From contig JAPYXD010000727.1 of assembly GCA_030998225.1 (NCBI GenBank), positions 6,262,001-6,326,000 of the forward strand: a stretch of DNA of 64,000 bases. The letters run 5' to 3'. Both the position numbers and the translations under genes were made by a program. Below, in pieces: positions 62,990 through 64,000 of the stretch. The notes beneath the pieces are model-generated. The model made no database searches. It was not told the origin of the DNA and saw only the letters and a list, made by a program, of their open reading frames with translations. Source of the stretch: Diplolepis rosae. Its lineage: Eukaryota; Arthropoda; Insecta; Hymenoptera; Diplolepididae. How positions within the stretch are numbered: the stretch's first letter is position 1; every line of letters begins with the position of its first letter.

Positions 62990-64000
62990 TGGGTGTTATT
63001 ATAAAGTTATTAATATATATCAAATGTGTAATTTATAATGTTTGCTCATCAATTTAAATGAGACTCCTTAGATAGTCTTTTTACTAATTTTGTACATTTC
63101 TGCGCGATTGTAAACAGTTTCAACAAAATAGTATGCTTGAATATTTAAAAATCTCCACCTCTTTAATTAAGTTAGTTAAATAAATATAATAAAAATATTT
63201 TCATAATCGTCTCTAACAAATCTCTAAATTATATATGTAAACTGCAGGTGGAGTTGAAAGTAGATACGTTAACCAATTAAGATAGATTGTAAAAAGATAC
63301 TGTGCAGGGATTTAAAGGGTTAAATGATAAAATCCGATTCTGGATTTAATCCGTTCATCTAAAGCTCTACAATAACATCTAAATGTATCAAAGATACACA
63401 AGTGTAGTCAATTAATGTCAAAAAAACTCCTCGTTTATTAATAAATCATTTTCAAGACGTAGCTTTTCTTAGAAAAATACGATTCGATTGGGAAAAATAT
63501 TGTCAGGATAATTAACAGATTCTTTGAGCATTAGCTAATTATAATTATTCTATGGAATAAGGGGTGACGAGGTACTTGAAATTATTTTCGGTACTATTAG
63601 ACATTTCCTAAATTTAATATATTTTTCATCTCTAATCCAATCTTTTATTGTTATTTTGATCTTTTTATATAAATATTGATTTTTTAATTAATGTTATAAA
63701 TTTTCATGATTTCCATTTGAATTATATAATTATTTATAAAAATAATTGTTATCGGACAGATGAAAGACCCTAAATGAGATTCGTGAATCCTGAAACTCAG
63801 TTACAGTATTCGAATAAGTTCCAGAGGGTCTTTTGTCATGCGTCGTTGGTCACTAATCTGTCTAATCTGCCCTAAATGAAATACTTGCAATTCTTTGCCT
63901 TCATTCTGCTGCCACGTTTAAGTAGGAGGAACCACTTGATCGGGGGGTAGGTAAATTGATGTCATCTAGGATGATATTTAAGGGTGCAAGGGAATAACTA
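62990..64000. other. Unique AT-rich sequence, no gene recognised
   Basis: The last 260 bp are richer in G+C and contain AAAGACCCT and AGGGTCTTT 70 bp apart. No exon can be supported. Confidence 0.35.

Overview
The window is AT-rich DNA from an animal nuclear genome, most likely an insect. Genes are split by GT-AG introns, start codons follow A-rich leaders, and polyadenylation signals are AATAAA. Sequence that looks genic is sparse among mariner, pogo, hAT and TTAA-target transposons. A parasitoid or gall-forming wasp is a guess from the repeat types, not something the sequence proves. Nothing bacterial (operon, Shine-Dalgarno site, CRISPR) is present.

Three genes can be modelled. (1) A secreted protein of unknown family, + strand, exons 22056-22092, 28899-30389 and 31199-31731, 686 aa, with a TATA box at 22013, a signal peptide and a poly(A) signal at 32116. 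(2) A trypsin-like S1 serine protease, + strand, five exons between 36735 and 42836, 271 aa, with signal peptide, K|IIEG activation site, intact His-Asp-Ser triad and poly(A) signal at 42961. (3) The first exon of an unknown intracellular protein, - strand, 52643-52198, whose later exons I could not find. Weaker candidates are a leucine-rich-repeat-like terminal exon (60457-60570, probably decayed), a membrane-protein-like open region (9774-10398, -) and a small hydrophobic ORF (53407-53610, -).

Most of the rest is mobile DNA, mainly non-autonomous inverted-repeat elements. I use letters for families seen more than once. P1 is an 850-bp palindrome with TA duplications (1-5036, 19099-19948, relic 36790-37320). 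M is a 220-276 bp element made of CACTGATT/AATCAGTG units (six copies). N is an element of TTTGATT/AATCAAA units (many copies). W is an element of ACAGAT/ATCTGT units (two copies). T is pogo-derived (three copies). S is a 1-kb element (two copies). A, B, C, D, K, X and AB are elements flanked by TTAA. U is a Tc1-like palindrome (two copies). There are also two hAT elements and two mariners.

Layout: 1-5036 is one nested stack (W, mariner, A, B and V inside P1). 5.3-8.1 kb holds palindromes F, N, M and L. 8.1-10.4 kb is mostly unique. 10.5-11.7 kb is a satellite array grown from N. 12.46-15.38 kb is a hAT element loaded with others. 16.5-21.7 kb holds MITEs and a 288-bp array. 22.0-32.1 kb is the secreted-protein gene, whose intron 1 carries Penelope-like repeats, a tRNA-like hairpin and a 2.8-kb giant inverted repeat. 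33-35.4 kb holds a hairpin, mariner 2 and T. 36.7-43 kb is the protease gene, with a 4.35-kb intron full of nested insertions. 43-51.4 kb is again mobile DNA. 52.2-53.6 kb is the minus-strand exon and its upstream region. 54.2-58 kb is U2 and hAT2. 58-60 kb is a ~155-bp tandem repeat. 61-63 kb holds S, the GCGAAGCGC repeat and M.

The most interesting hidden signal is a set of hammerhead-ribozyme-like cores (CTGATGA - stem II - GAAA) at 28759, 14307 and 10644, with decayed relatives at 22427, 23906, 20261 and 57442. They are best explained as remains of Penelope-like or similar retroelements. Second is the pile-up of long inverted repeats inside the introns of the secreted-protein gene, which would fold into long double-stranded RNA in its pre-mRNA.
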